In this document: piece after piece, positions 25,050-33,086 of the stretch
How positions within the stretch are numbered: position 1 is the first letter of the stretch
Layout of the letters: every line of letters begins with the position of its first letter
Assembly: GCF_030695035.1 (NCBI RefSeq)
Contig: NZ_JAUYTT010000002.1
Coordinates: forward strand, 62,001-126,000
Direction of reading: 5' to 3'
Length of the DNA: 64,000 nt
DNA from: Frigidibacter sp.
Lineage (GTDB): Bacteria; Pseudomonadota; Alphaproteobacteria; Rhodobacterales; Rhodobacteraceae
Translations under genes and position numbers: made by a program
Notes under the pieces: generated by a model
What the model was told of the DNA's origin: nothing
What the model saw: the letters and a program-made list of their open reading frames with translations, nothing else
Database searches by the model: none

Positions 25050-25574
25050 TCAGGACTTGCGGGATTTCTTCTTCTTTTTCTTGTGCTCGCCGGCCCCGGA
25101 TTCGGCCTCGGCCGGGGCCGTGCCGGAGACCAGCGCCGCCAGATCGGCGGGGTCGAGTTGCGACAGCCGCTCTTGCCATTCTGCCATTGCCTGCAGCGCG
25201 TCCGCCAGTTCGGTGATCTCGGGGCCCGCACCGGCGGCCTGCAGGTCGCGCAGCCGGTCCAGCGCCGGCGCCAGCACCCGCCGCTGCCGCTCGGCCAGCA
25301 CCTGCCGGATCAGCGCCCAGGGGTCGGCGGGGGCCACGAAATATTCGCGCCGGTCGCCGGGCACGCGGGCGATGGAGATGAGGCCCCAGCCGCGCAGCTC
25401 TTTCAGCGCGGTGGAGACGTTAGAGCGGGATATGCCCGCCCGCAGCACCAGATCATCGGCGCAGGGTGCCTGCGCCGCGCGCCAGATCGCGGCGAAGCAC
25501 TGCGCGGCGGGGCGCGACAGGCCGAGGCTTGTCCCAAGCTCGGCGAACAGCGCCCTTGTTGCTTCATCCGGCAT
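25050..25574 (-). CDS. GbsR/MarR-type transcriptional regulator
   Basis: A 174-residue winged-helix regulator. N-terminal ALFAELGTSLGLSRPAAQCFAAIW resembles the GbsR family. The recognition helix lies in DDLVLRAGISRSNVSTALKELRGWGL, followed by the wing SIARVPGDRREYFVA. A long helical C-terminal half (dimerisation) ends in a lysine-rich tail, HKKKKKKSRKS. GbsR family members control choline/glycine betaine genes, but here the divergent neighbour is a PLP aldolase-like gene, so the target may be local. The divergent gap (about 100 bp) is short enough for a shared operator. Confidence 0.75.
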   Translation of the reverse strand: MPDEATRALFAELGTSLGLSRPAAQCFAAIWRAAQAPCADDLVLRAGISRSNVSTALKELRGWGLISIARVPGDRREYFVAPADPWALIRQVLAERQRRVLAPALDRLRDLQAAGAGPEITELADALQAMAEWQERLSQLDPADLAALVSGTAPAEAESGAGEHKKKKKKSRKS

Positions 25575-25673
25575 CGGCCACCCCCAAGAAATGCAGCAAT
25601 TCCGGTTCTGCTGGGGCGATGTTAGACAAGGATCAGGCGGCTGTCAGCACGCCGCGATGCAAAAGGAGCGCCG

Positions 25674-26795
25674 ATGGAACCCGGATATGACCTGCCCGCG
25701 ATGATCGGGATGACCGAGGCCGAGGTGCAGACCCCGGCACTGATTCTGGATCTCGATGCGCTGGAGGCGAATATCGCGCTGCTGGCGGCGGAGGCGCGCA
25801 GCATGGGCGTGGCGCTGCGGCCCCATGCCAAGATGCACAAGTCGGCCGATATCGCGCTGATGCAGATGGCGGCGGGGGCGGTGGGGGTCTGCTGCCAGAA
25901 GGTCAGCGAGGCGGAGGCGCTGGTGCGGGCCGGGGTGGGCGATGTGCTGATCTCGAACGAGGTGCGGGACGGGGTGAAGCTGGCGCGTCTGGCACGGCTG
26001 GCCGGGCGGGCGCGGGTGGCGGTCTGCGTGGACGATGCCGGGGGCGTGGCGGAGCTTGCGGCGGCGGTGGCCGAGGCGGGCACCGAGCTGCGGGTGCTGG
26101 TGGAGGTGGATGTGGGCGCGGCACGCTGCGGTGTGGCGCCGGGCGGGGCGGCGTTGGCGCTGGCGCAGGCGATCATTGCCGCGCCGGGACTGCGCTTTGG
26201 CGGCCTGCAGGCCTATCACGGCAACGCGCAGCATCTGCGGACGGAAGCCGAGCGGGCGGCGGCGATTGCGGATGTGGTGGGCAAGGTGCGCGAGACGGTT
26301 GCCGCGCTGGAGGCGGCGGGGATTGCGGTGCCCTGCGTCACCGGGGCGGGGACGGGGAGCTTCCGACATGAGGGCGCGTCGGGGGTGTATACCGAGCTGC
26401 AATGCGGGTCCTATGCCTTCATGGATGCCGATTATGGCCGCAACCTCGATGCGGGCGGTAGGGTGGCCTCGCCCTTCCGCAATGCGATGTTCGTGCTGGC
26501 GGGGGTGATGTCGAAGACCCGCCCGGGCCATGCGGTCTGCGATGCCGGGCTGAAGGTGATGACGATGGAGAGCGGGCTGCCGGTCTCGGCGCGGGAGGGT
26601 GTGGCCTATGTGGGCGCCTCGGACGAGCATGGCACGCTGGCCGATCCGGGCGATGTGCTGCGCCCGGGGGACCGGCTGCGGCTGATCCCGGGGCATTGCG
26701 ACCCGACGGTGAACCTGCACGACTGGTATGTGGGGATCCGCGGCGGCGTGGTGGAGTGCCTCTGGCCGGTGACGGCGCGGGGCAAGCACTTCTGA
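25674..26795 (+). CDS. D-threonine/beta-hydroxyaspartate aldolase-like PLP enzyme (DSD1 family)
   Basis: A 373-residue fold-type III PLP enzyme with an alanine-racemase N-terminal barrel. The PLP lysine is in RPHAKMHKSADI (Lys53 likely), and the metal site HxD is His341-x-Asp343 in GHCDPTVNLHDW, as in D-threonine aldolase. AAAAGGAG precedes the ATG. Family reactions: D-threonine cleavage, D-serine dehydration, and in Paracoccus BhcC the condensation of glycine with glyoxylate to beta-hydroxyaspartate. The 3' end meets allA (which releases glyoxylate) tail to tail with 3 nt between, suggesting glyoxylate use, but no other bhc gene is here. Confidence 0.75.
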   Translation: MEPGYDLPAMIGMTEAEVQTPALILDLDALEANIALLAAEARSMGVALRPHAKMHKSADIALMQMAAGAVGVCCQKVSEAEALVRAGVGDVLISNEVRDGVKLARLARLAGRARVAVCVDDAGGVAELAAAVAEAGTELRVLVEVDVGAARCGVAPGGAALALAQAIIAAPGLRFGGLQAYHGNAQHLRTEAERAAAIADVVGKVRETVAALEAAGIAVPCVTGAGTGSFRHEGASGVYTELQCGSYAFMDADYGRNLDAGGRVASPFRNAMFVLAGVMSKTRPGHAVCDAGLKVMTMESGLPVSAREGVAYVGASDEHGTLADPGDVLRPGDRLRLIPGHCDPTVNLHDWYVGIRGGVVECLWPVTARGKHF

Positions 26796-26798
26796 GGG

Positions 26799-27290
26799 TT
26801 ATGCCGGGAGCACAGTGAAGGGCTTCGGATAGGTATGCTCCTGCAGGTTCGCGCCGGGGCCGATCCGGTCCACCACCGCGAAGAGGCCCGGCGCGTGCAG
26901 CGGGGTGAGGACGCCGTGCCACGTGCCGCGATGCAGGTTGATGCCCTGCCCGGGCGCGGTGAGGAAGGCGAGGGGAGTGCCGGGCGTGCCGCCCTCATCC
27001 GGGGCGACGATGACGAGAAAGGGTTGCAGGCTCATCGGGATAAAGGCCTGGCTGCCCTCGGGGTGCCGTTCGACCAGATCGAAGCTGTAGGGCAGCGGTC
27101 GGGGCACCGCGTCGAAGATCGAGATGCCGGCGCGGCTGCCGGGCTCGCCGAAGTCGAGCTGCGCCCGGTCATGGAAGCGGCCGCAGAGGCCGGCATTGAT
27201 GATGCGGTCGGGGGTGCCCGACGCGTCGAGCACATCGCCGAAGGGGGCGAAGGCGGCGGCGGTGAGGGGCTGGGGGCGCAGGAGGGTCAT
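26799..27290 (-). CDS. allA: Ureidoglycolate lyase
   Basis: A 163-residue cupin-like enzyme that cleaves ureidoglycolate to glyoxylate and urea, the last step of allantoin catabolism. Family motifs: LTAAAFAPFGDVLDA near the N-terminus, ERHPEGSQAFIPM, and NLHRGTWHGVLTPL with the active-site residues. Length is normal. It lies downstream of the ureidoglycine aminohydrolase gene on the same strand, separated by repeat copy f, so it may be expressed from its own start or by read-through. Confidence 0.9.
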   Translation of the reverse strand: MTLLRPQPLTAAAFAPFGDVLDASGTPDRIINAGLCGRFHDRAQLDFGEPGSRAGISIFDAVPRPLPYSFDLVERHPEGSQAFIPMSLQPFLVIVAPDEGGTPGTPLAFLTAPGQGINLHRGTWHGVLTPLHAPGLFAVVDRIGPGANLQEHTYPKPFTVLPA

Positions 27291-27350
27291 GTGGGGTGCC
27301 TTTGGTTGGCGGAGCCGGGGGGCTGTCTGCCCCGCATGAAACGTCAGAAC

Positions 27351-27402
27351 GCGGGGGGCCTTCTGCCCCCCGCGCCCCCCGAGGATATTTGGACCAGAAC
27401 GA
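27351..27402 (-). repeat. Dispersed intergenic repeat, copy f
   Basis: On the minus strand TTCGTTCTGGTCCAAATATCC-like core, followed by a 9-bp hairpin GCGGGGGGC/GCCCCCCGC (27351-27359 with 27365-27373). It lies directly after the ureidoglycine aminohydrolase gene in its sense orientation, the same placement as copy b after the PAP2 gene, and shares the TTCGTTCTGG lead-in with that copy. Confidence 0.8.
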
Positions 27403-27416
27403 ATGTGGGGGCGGGT

Positions 27417-28247
27417 TCAGCGGGACCACGGGCCGCGGAGTTGGGCGTGGCGGTTGACGTCCTTGTAGAGGAGGTAGCGGAACGGGCCGGGGCCGGCGGC
27501 GTAGCAGGCCTGCGGGCAATAGGCGCGGAGCCACATGAAATCGCCGGCCTCGACCTCGACCCAGTCGCGGTTGAGTTTGTAGACGGCCTTGCCTTCGAGC
27601 ACGTAGAGGCCGTGTTCCATGACATGCGTCTCCTCGAACGGGATCACGCCTCCGGGTTGGAAGGTGACGATGGTGACATGCATGTCATGCGCAAGGTCGG
27701 CGGGATCGACGAAGCGGGTGGTGGCCCATTTGCCCTCTGTGTCTGGCATCGGGGTCGGGGCGATCTCGGCCTCGTTGGTGACGAAGGCGGCGGGCGGGGT
27801 GAGGCCGGGGGCGGGCTCCCACAGCTTGCGGATCCAGTGGAAGCGGGCGGGATGGTGCGCGCCATTGTGCAGGCGCCAGGCACATCCGGGGGGGATATAG
27901 GCGAAGCCGCCGGGGCCGAGCTCGTGTTCCTGGCCGTCGAGCGACAACCAGAGCTCGCCTTCGGTGACGAAGATGGCGCCCTGCGCGCGGGCCTCGGGTT
28001 CGGGGCTGTCGGAGCCGCCGCCGGGGGCGACTTCCATGACATATTGGCTGAAGGTTTCGGAGAAGCCGGACATCGGCCTTGCGATTAGCCACATGCGGGT
28101 GCCGGTCCAGCCGGGCAGCAGGCTGGTGACGATGTCGCTGAAGACGCCGCGGGGCAGGAAGGCGTAACTTTCGGTGAAGACGGCGCGGCCGGTCATCAGC
28201 TGGGTTTGCGGCGGCAGGCCGCCCTTGGGGGCGTAATAGGTGGTCAT
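27417..28247 (-). CDS. allE: (S)-ureidoglycine aminohydrolase
   Basis: A 276-residue bicupin that converts (S)-ureidoglycine to (S)-ureidoglycolate plus ammonia. N-terminal [24 protein letters not shown] is characteristic. The two cupin halves show [10 protein letters not shown] and the C-terminal metal site [20 protein letters not shown], with His/Glu/His ligands expected for Mn. ATG at 28247 is preferred to longer alternatives because it gives the standard start. It is 10 nt downstream of the allantoinase-decarboxylase fusion gene, so the two are one operon; its product is the substrate of allA. Confidence 0.92.
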   Translation of the reverse strand: MTTYYAPKGGLPPQTQLMTGRAVFTESYAFLPRGVFSDIVTSLLPGWTGTRMWLIARPMSGFSETFSQYVMEVAPGGGSDSPEPEARAQGAIFVTEGELWLSLDGQEHELGPGGFAYIPPGCAWRLHNGAHHPARFHWIRKLWEPAPGLTPPAAFVTNEAEIAPTPMPDTEGKWATTRFVDPADLAHDMHVTIVTFQPGGVIPFEETHVMEHGLYVLEGKAVYKLNRDWVEVEAGDFMWLRAYCPQACYAAGPGPFRYLLYKDVNRHAQLRGPWSR

Positions 28248-28257
28248 GGTCGGTCTT

Positions 28258-29673
28258 TCACGGCAGCAGCGCTTGCAGGCGCAGTTCGGCGATGCGTTCC
28301 ACCTGGGCGCAGGCGGCGGTGAATTCGGTTTCGGTGTCATGGGCCAGGCGGCGCTGGAAGGCGGCGAGGATGCCGGCCTTGTCATGGTCGCGCACGGCGA
28401 TGATGAAGGGGAAGCCGTGCTTGGCGACATAGGCGGTGTTGAGGCGCTCGAACTCGGCCCGTTCCGCATCGGTGAGGGCATCGAGCCCGGCGCCGGCCTG
28501 TTCGGCGGCGGAATGTTCGGTCAGGCGGCGCGCGGCGGCGAGTTTGCCGGCGAGGTCGGGGTGGGCTTGCAGCACCGCCAGCCTGTCGGAACGGGCGGCG
28601 CTGCGGAAGACGCGGGTGAGGGCATTGTGGACGCCGGCGGCGCGGTCATGGGCGGGACCAAGCTCAAGGTTCCAGGCGCGTTCGGCGATCCAAGGGGAAT
28701 GCTCGAAGATACCGCCGAAGCGGGCGGTGAAATCGGCATGGGTCATCTTGCTGGGACGTTCCACGCGCTGGTGCGGATGCGCCTCGGCCCAGTGGCGGGC
28801 GATGTCGATGCGGCGGGGGAACCAGACGCCTTCGTGGCTTTGCGCATAGTCGAGGAAGCGCTTGAGGCCCGCGATCTTGCCGGGGCGGCCGATCAGGCGG
28901 CAGTGGAGGCCGATCGAGAACATCTTGGCCGCGCCAGCCTCGCCCTCGGCATAGAGCGTGTCGAAGCTGTCGCGCAGGTAGGTGAAGAACTGCTCGCCCT
29001 CGGTGTAGCCGGGCGACGTGGCGAAGCGCATGTCATTGGCTTCGAGCGTGTAGGGGATCACCAGTTGGTCCCGCGTGCCGACCTCGACCCAATAGGGCAG
29101 GTCATCGTCATAGGTGTCGGAGATCCAGGCGAAGCCGCCTTCCTCTGCCGTCAGCCGCAGGGTGTTGGTGGAGCAGCGCCCCGTGTACCAGCCAAGCGGG
29201 CGCTCCCCCACCACCTCGGTATGCAGGCGGATCGCCTCGGCGATCTGGCGGCGTTCCTCGGCCTCGGGCATGTCCTTGTGCTCGACCCATTTGAGGCCGT
29301 GCGAGGCGATTTCCCAGCCTGCAGACCGCATTGCGGCCACCTGTTCGGGGCTGCGGGCGAGGGCGGTGGCGACGCCGTAGACGGTGACGGGGATGGACAT
29401 GCCGGTGAAGAGGCGGTGCAGGCGCCAGAAGCCGGCGCGGGCGCCGTATTCGTAGATGGATTCCATGTTCCAGTGCCGCTGCCCCGGCCAGGGTGCGGCG
29501 CCGGCGATGTCGGACAGGAACGCCTCGGACCCGGCATCGCCGTGCAGGACGTTGTTTTCGCCGCCCTCTTCGTAGTTCAGCACCAGCGAGACGGCGATTT
29601 TCGCGCCGCCGGGCCAGGCCGCGTCGGGCGGGGTGGGGCCGTGGCCGATCATGTTGCGGGGGTAGCGGTTCAT
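28258..29673 (-). CDS. puuE: Allantoinase (PuuE) fused to OHCU decarboxylase (UraD)
   Basis: A 471-residue fusion. Residues 1-~305 are a metal-independent polysaccharide-deacetylase-type allantoinase ([49 protein letters not shown]). Residues ~310-471 are the 2-oxo-4-hydroxy-4-carboxy-5-ureidoimidazoline decarboxylase domain ([16 protein letters not shown] with the catalytic His, [26 protein letters not shown]). The fusion joins two consecutive steps, OHCU to (S)-allantoin to allantoate, so intermediates may be channelled. Start ATG 29673 has AAGAG at 6 nt; an ATG two codons earlier is adjacent to that site and less likely. Confidence 0.9.
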   Translation of the reverse strand: MNRYPRNMIGHGPTPPDAAWPGGAKIAVSLVLNYEEGGENNVLHGDAGSEAFLSDIAGAAPWPGQRHWNMESIYEYGARAGFWRLHRLFTGMSIPVTVYGVATALARSPEQVAAMRSAGWEIASHGLKWVEHKDMPEAEERRQIAEAIRLHTEVVGERPLGWYTGRCSTNTLRLTAEEGGFAWISDTYDDDLPYWVEVGTRDQLVIPYTLEANDMRFATSPGYTEGEQFFTYLRDSFDTLYAEGEAGAAKMFSIGLHCRLIGRPGKIAGLKRFLDYAQSHEGVWFPRRIDIARHWAEAHPHQRVERPSKMTHADFTARFGGIFEHSPWIAERAWNLELGPAHDRAAGVHNALTRVFRSAARSDRLAVLQAHPDLAGKLAAARRLTEHSAAEQAGAGLDALTDAERAEFERLNTAYVAKHGFPFIIAVRDHDKAGILAAFQRRLAHDTETEFTAACAQVERIAELRLQALLP

Positions 29674-29745
29674 CTGCATCTCTTGCCGTTGGCGCGGTTC
29701 GGGGCCAAGAATGGCGCTGGCACAGCGGAAAGACCAGAGGCAGAT

Positions 29746-30105
29746 ATGGCGGGCGGATACCTGACGACCCATGTTCTTGATACGGCGCGGGGCTGCCCGG
29801 CGGCGGGGCTGAAGATCGCGCTGTATCGCGTGACCGGCAACAGCCACCGCAAGCTGGTGGAGATGGTGACGAATGCCGACGGGCGGACGGATGCGCCGAT
29901 CCTGCCGGTGGAGAAATTCGCTGTCGGCACCTATGAGCTGGTGTTCTTTGCGGGCGACTATCTGCGCGAGAGCGGGGGTGCAGGGGAGGAGCCGCTGTTC
30001 CTCGATCAGGTGCCGATCCGCTTTGGGATGAGCGATGCCGCGGCGCATTACCATGTGCCGCTGCTGCTGTCGCCCTATGGCTATTCCACCTATCGCGGAA
30101 GCTGA
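29746..30105 (+). CDS. uraH: 5-hydroxyisourate hydrolase (transthyretin-like)
   Basis: A 119-residue transthyretin-fold enzyme that opens the 5-hydroxyisourate ring to OHCU. Motifs [15 protein letters not shown] (N-terminal His), RTDAPIL and the invariant C-terminal YRGS are intact, with [16 protein letters not shown] before it. It is divergent from the puuE fusion gene and 139 bp upstream of puuD, with which it probably forms an operon. Together with PuuD and the UraD domain it completes urate to allantoin. Confidence 0.95.
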   Translation: MAGGYLTTHVLDTARGCPAAGLKIALYRVTGNSHRKLVEMVTNADGRTDAPILPVEKFAVGTYELVFFAGDYLRESGGAGEEPLFLDQVPIRFGMSDAAAHYHVPLLLSPYGYSTYRGS

Positions 30106-30244
30106 GATTGCGCGGAAAAGTGGCAGCCTTGCCCGAAGGGCGGGCAGGGGATGCGGCCTATGGTCGCCGTGCGGCGTGGCGTTGCGCGGGGGCTGGTGCG
30201 GCGCGGCCGGCCGGCGATGATGCGGAAAAGGTCCGGGGGACAAG

Positions 30245-31471
30245 ATGAGTGATTTCGCCATATTCATGGACTGGGCCGAGTTCGCGGTGCGCTGGCTGCA
30301 TGTCATCACCGCCATCGCCTGGATCGGGTCGTCCTTCTACTTCATCGCGTTGGACCTTGGGCTGCGCAAGGATGTGCCGCTGCCCCCCGGTGCGAGCGGC
30401 GAGCAATGGCAGGTGCATGGCGGTGGCTTTTACCACATCCAGAAATACATGGTCGCGCCCGACCAGATGCCGGATGACCTGATCTGGTTCAAATGGGAGA
30501 GCTATTCGACCTGGCTGTCGGGCTTTGCGCTGCTGGCGCTGGTCTATTACCTCGGCGCCGACCTCTATCTGGTTGATCCGAACGTGCTGGATATCCCGGT
30601 CTGGCAGGCGGTGGCGATTTCGGTGGCCTCGCTGGGGCTGGGTTGGCTGATCTATGACGCGATCTGCAAGAGCCGGTTTGGGGATGACAATACGCGGCTG
30701 ATGGTCGGCCTCTACGTGATCCTGGTGGCGATGGCCTGGGGGTATACGCAGGTGTTCTCGGGTCGGGCGGCGCTGCTGCATCTGGGGGCATTTACCGCCA
30801 CGATCATGACGGCGAATGTGTTTGCGGTGATCATGCCGAACCAGCGGATTGTGGTGGCGGACCTGATCGCGGGGCGGGTGCCGGATGCGAAATACGGCAA
30901 GATCGCCAAGCAGCGCAGCACCCACAACAACTACCTGACGCTGCCGGTCGTGTTCCTGATGCTGTCGAACCACTACCCCCTGGCCTTCGCCAGCGAGATG
31001 AACTGGCTGATTGCGTCGCTCGTCTTTCTGATGGGGGTGACGATCCGGCACTGGTTCAACACCCACCATGCGCGCAAGGGCAACCCGCACTGGACCTGGG
31101 CGGCGACCGCAATCCTCTTCGTGGTCATCATGTGGCTGTCTTCCGCGCCGATGTTCCAGCCCGATACCGAGGAGGCGGCGCTGCCGCGGGGGGCGGAGCG
31201 CTTTGCGGCGGCGGCGGGGTTTGACGAGGTAACCGATATCGTGATGGGCCGCTGCGCGATGTGCCACGCGGCCGAACCTGGCTGGGACGGGATCCATTAT
31301 GCGCCCAAGGGCGTGCATCTGGAAACCGGCGGACAGATCGCGCTGCAGGCGCGCAAGATCTACCTGCAGGCGGGCGTCACCCATGCGATGCCGCCCGCCA
31401 ATGTATCGTTCATCGAGCCGGCCGAGCGGGCCAAGATCGTGGCCTGGTATCGCGCGGCGACTGCGGGCTGA
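30245..31471 (+). CDS. puuD: Urate hydroxylase, membrane-bound with C-terminal cytochrome c
   Basis: A 408-residue integral membrane protein of the PuuD family that oxidises urate to 5-hydroxyisourate without uricase. About eight hydrophobic helices (WLHVITAIAWIGSSFYFIAL first) make up residues 15-310. A C-terminal cytochrome c domain carries heme motif CAMCHAAEPGW near residue 337, with Met ligand in AMPPANVSF. Electrons probably go from urate to the respiratory chain. GGGGGACAAG precedes the ATG. The gene ends flush against the convergent znuA stop. Confidence 0.93.
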   Translation: MSDFAIFMDWAEFAVRWLHVITAIAWIGSSFYFIALDLGLRKDVPLPPGASGEQWQVHGGGFYHIQKYMVAPDQMPDDLIWFKWESYSTWLSGFALLALVYYLGADLYLVDPNVLDIPVWQAVAISVASLGLGWLIYDAICKSRFGDDNTRLMVGLYVILVAMAWGYTQVFSGRAALLHLGAFTATIMTANVFAVIMPNQRIVVADLIAGRVPDAKYGKIAKQRSTHNNYLTLPVVFLMLSNHYPLAFASEMNWLIASLVFLMGVTIRHWFNTHHARKGNPHWTWAATAILFVVIMWLSSAPMFQPDTEEAALPRGAERFAAAAGFDEVTDIVMGRCAMCHAAEPGWDGIHYAPKGVHLETGGQIALQARKIYLQAGVTHAMPPANVSFIEPAERAKIVAWYRAATAG

Positions 31472-32500
31472 TCAGTCCTTGAGGCAGCCCTCGAGCGTCT
31501 CCGCCATCGTGGTCAGCAGCGCGGGGTAGAGGTCCGGGCCGAAGGGCAGGTTGCTGCCCGACGGATCGAGCGCGGCGCCGAGTTTGACCGGCGTGCCCTC
31601 GACCAGCGCCTCGATCTGCTTGGGATCGTGCTGCGCCTCGGGGAAGATGCAAACGGCGGCTTCGTCTTCCAGCAGATGCCGGATCTCGGTCAGCCGTTCC
31701 GCGCCGGGGGCGGCGGCATCGCCAAGCGAGACGGTGCCGGCGATGGTCAGGCCGTAGTGACCGGCGAAGTAGCCATAGGCATCGTGGAAGACGACGAAGG
31801 GGCGGCCCTGCACCGGCGCGAGAGTCGCCGCGATTTGGGTGTCGAGCGCGGCGATGGCCTCGGAGGCGGCATCGGCATTGGCGCTGTAGGTGGCGGCGTT
31901 CTCGGGATCGGCGGCGGCGAGTTCGGCGGCGATCACGCCCAGCCAGGCTTGCGCATTGGCCGGGTCGAGCCAGGCATGGGGATCGGTGCCGCTGTGGTCG
32001 TGGTCGTCTTCGGGAACCTCATCGGCGTGGTCGTCATGGCCCTCGTGGTTCTCGCCTTCATGAGCGTGGTCGTCATGCGCATTGTCATCTGCGTGTTCGG
32101 GGTGGTCGTCGCCCTCGCCCTCATGCGCGTGCCCCTCGGCGCCGTCGCCGAACTCGCGGCGGAAGGTGCCCTCGGCCTGCAGTAGCGCCACCGGCTTGCC
32201 GGACAGCGCCACGCCCTCGATGGCGCGGTCGAGCCAGGGGGTCATCTCGGGCCCGATCCAGAAGATCAGGTCGGCGTTCTGCAGCGCGCGGGCCTGGCTG
32301 GGTTTCATCTGGTAGCTATGCGCATTGCCGCCCTGCTCCAGCAGGATCGCGGGCTGCCCGAGCTCGCCCATCACCTGCGCAGCGAGCGAGTGTACGGCGG
32401 GAATGTCGGTGACGACGGCGGGAACCTCGGCCTGCGCGGTGGTGGCCAGCATCAGGCAGGCGGGGGTGGCAGTGAGGGTCAGGGCGATGAGGCGGCGCAT
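31472..32500 (-). CDS. znuA: Zinc ABC transporter, periplasmic binding protein
   Basis: A 342-residue cluster A-I metal-binding protein. A signal peptide spans 1-24 (cleavage after AQA). Zn ligands: His60 region in GGNAHSYQMKPSQ, DPHAWLDP, and HDAYGYFAGHY. A His/Asp/Glu-rich loop of about 50 residues (EGHAHEGEGDDHPEHADD and onward) lies between, as in Zn-specific ZnuA, and may scavenge Zn or sense its level. Divergent from zur across an 85-bp gap with two palindromes typical of Zur sites. Confidence 0.93.
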   Translation of the reverse strand: MRRLIALTLTATPACLMLATTAQAEVPAVVTDIPAVHSLAAQVMGELGQPAILLEQGGNAHSYQMKPSQARALQNADLIFWIGPEMTPWLDRAIEGVALSGKPVALLQAEGTFRREFGDGAEGHAHEGEGDDHPEHADDNAHDDHAHEGENHEGHDDHADEVPEDDHDHSGTDPHAWLDPANAQAWLGVIAAELAAADPENAATYSANADAASEAIAALDTQIAATLAPVQGRPFVVFHDAYGYFAGHYGLTIAGTVSLGDAAAPGAERLTEIRHLLEDEAAVCIFPEAQHDPKQIEALVEGTPVKLGAALDPSGSNLPFGPDLYPALLTTMAETLEGCLKD

Positions 32501-32544
32501 GGCAATCCTTCGGGGTGGCTTGTGGGGGTGGAGGGCCTTGTCTA

Positions 32545-32559
32545 TGTTATAGCATAACA
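32545..32559. promoter_or_regulatory. Zur-box-like palindrome 1
   Basis: A perfect inverted repeat TGTTAT-AGC-ATAACA, matching the alphaproteobacterial Zur pattern built on GTTATA/TATAAC, in the znuA-zur divergent gap, 45 bp from znuA. Repression of both genes by Zn-Zur is the expected outcome. Confidence 0.75.
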
Positions 32560-32570
32560 GGTCAAGCGAA

Positions 32571-32587
32571 ATGTGATAAAGTAACAT
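32571..32587. promoter_or_regulatory. Zur-box-like palindrome 2 overlapping the zur start codon
   Basis: ATGTGAT-AAA-GTAACAT is an imperfect copy of the site above (arms ATGT/ACAT with one mismatch in each half), spaced 26 bp centre to centre. It overlaps the first bases of the zur ATG, which has no Shine-Dalgarno, so zur may be leaderless and autorepressed. Confidence 0.5.
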
Positions 32588-33086
32588 GACAAGTCCCGAA
32601 ACCGAAACCGCCCTAGCCTTTGCCGAGCATGACCACGACCATTGCGCCGGGGATACCCTCGCGCGGGCCGAGGCTGTGGCGGCGGAACGCGGCGCGCGGC
32701 TGACGCCGGTGCGGCGCCGGGTGCTGGAGATCCTGCTGGAGGCGCACCGGGCGATGGGCGCCTATGAGGTGCTTGACCGGCTGGCGGCCGAGGGCTTCGG
32801 CAACCAGCCGCCCGTCGCCTATCGCGCGCTGGAGTTTCTGGTGGAACACGGGCTGGCGCACCGGGTGCGGCGGCTGAACGCCTTCGCCGCCTGCATGCAT
32901 CCGGGCGAGGATCACAGCCCGGTCTTCCTGATCTGCAAGTCCTGCGACGCGGTGGCCGAGGCGCCCGCCGAGCCGGTACGCGCTGCGCTGGCCAAGGCGG
33001 CTGGGGCGGTGGGCTTCACGGTCGAGCGCGCGACGGTCGAGGCCCTGGGCCTCTGCGGCGCCTGCCGCGAGGGCGCCGCGGCATGA
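32586..33086 (+). CDS. zur: Zinc uptake regulator, Fur family
   Basis: A 166-residue Fur-family repressor. The winged helix is residues 30-95 (RLTPVRRRVLEILLEAH, GAYEVLDRLA, PPVAYRALEFLVEHGL). The structural Zn site is CKSC (119-122 region) with CGAC near the C-terminus. An N-terminal His-rich piece (EHDHDHC) resembles the His-rich segments of ZnuA and ZnuC. It is first in zur-znuC-znuB, coupled to znuC by ATGA. No ribosome site precedes the ATG. Confidence 0.9.
   Translation: MTSPETETALAFAEHDHDHCAGDTLARAEAVAAERGARLTPVRRRVLEILLEAHRAMGAYEVLDRLAAEGFGNQPPVAYRALEFLVEHGLAHRVRRLNAFAACMHPGEDHSPVFLICKSCDAVAEAPAEPVRAALAKAAGAVGFTVERATVEALGLCGACREGAAA

Noticed and set aside
25050-25090. Lysine codon run (KKKKKK) at the end of the GbsR-type gene as a frameshift site
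   Set aside because: The run lies at the very C-terminus, the frame is intact to the stop, and nothing downstream would be gained by shifting.
28240-30105. 621-codon plus-strand frame
   Set aside because: Only its last 119 codons (uraH, from 29746) are a real gene; the rest is antisense to the puuE fusion.
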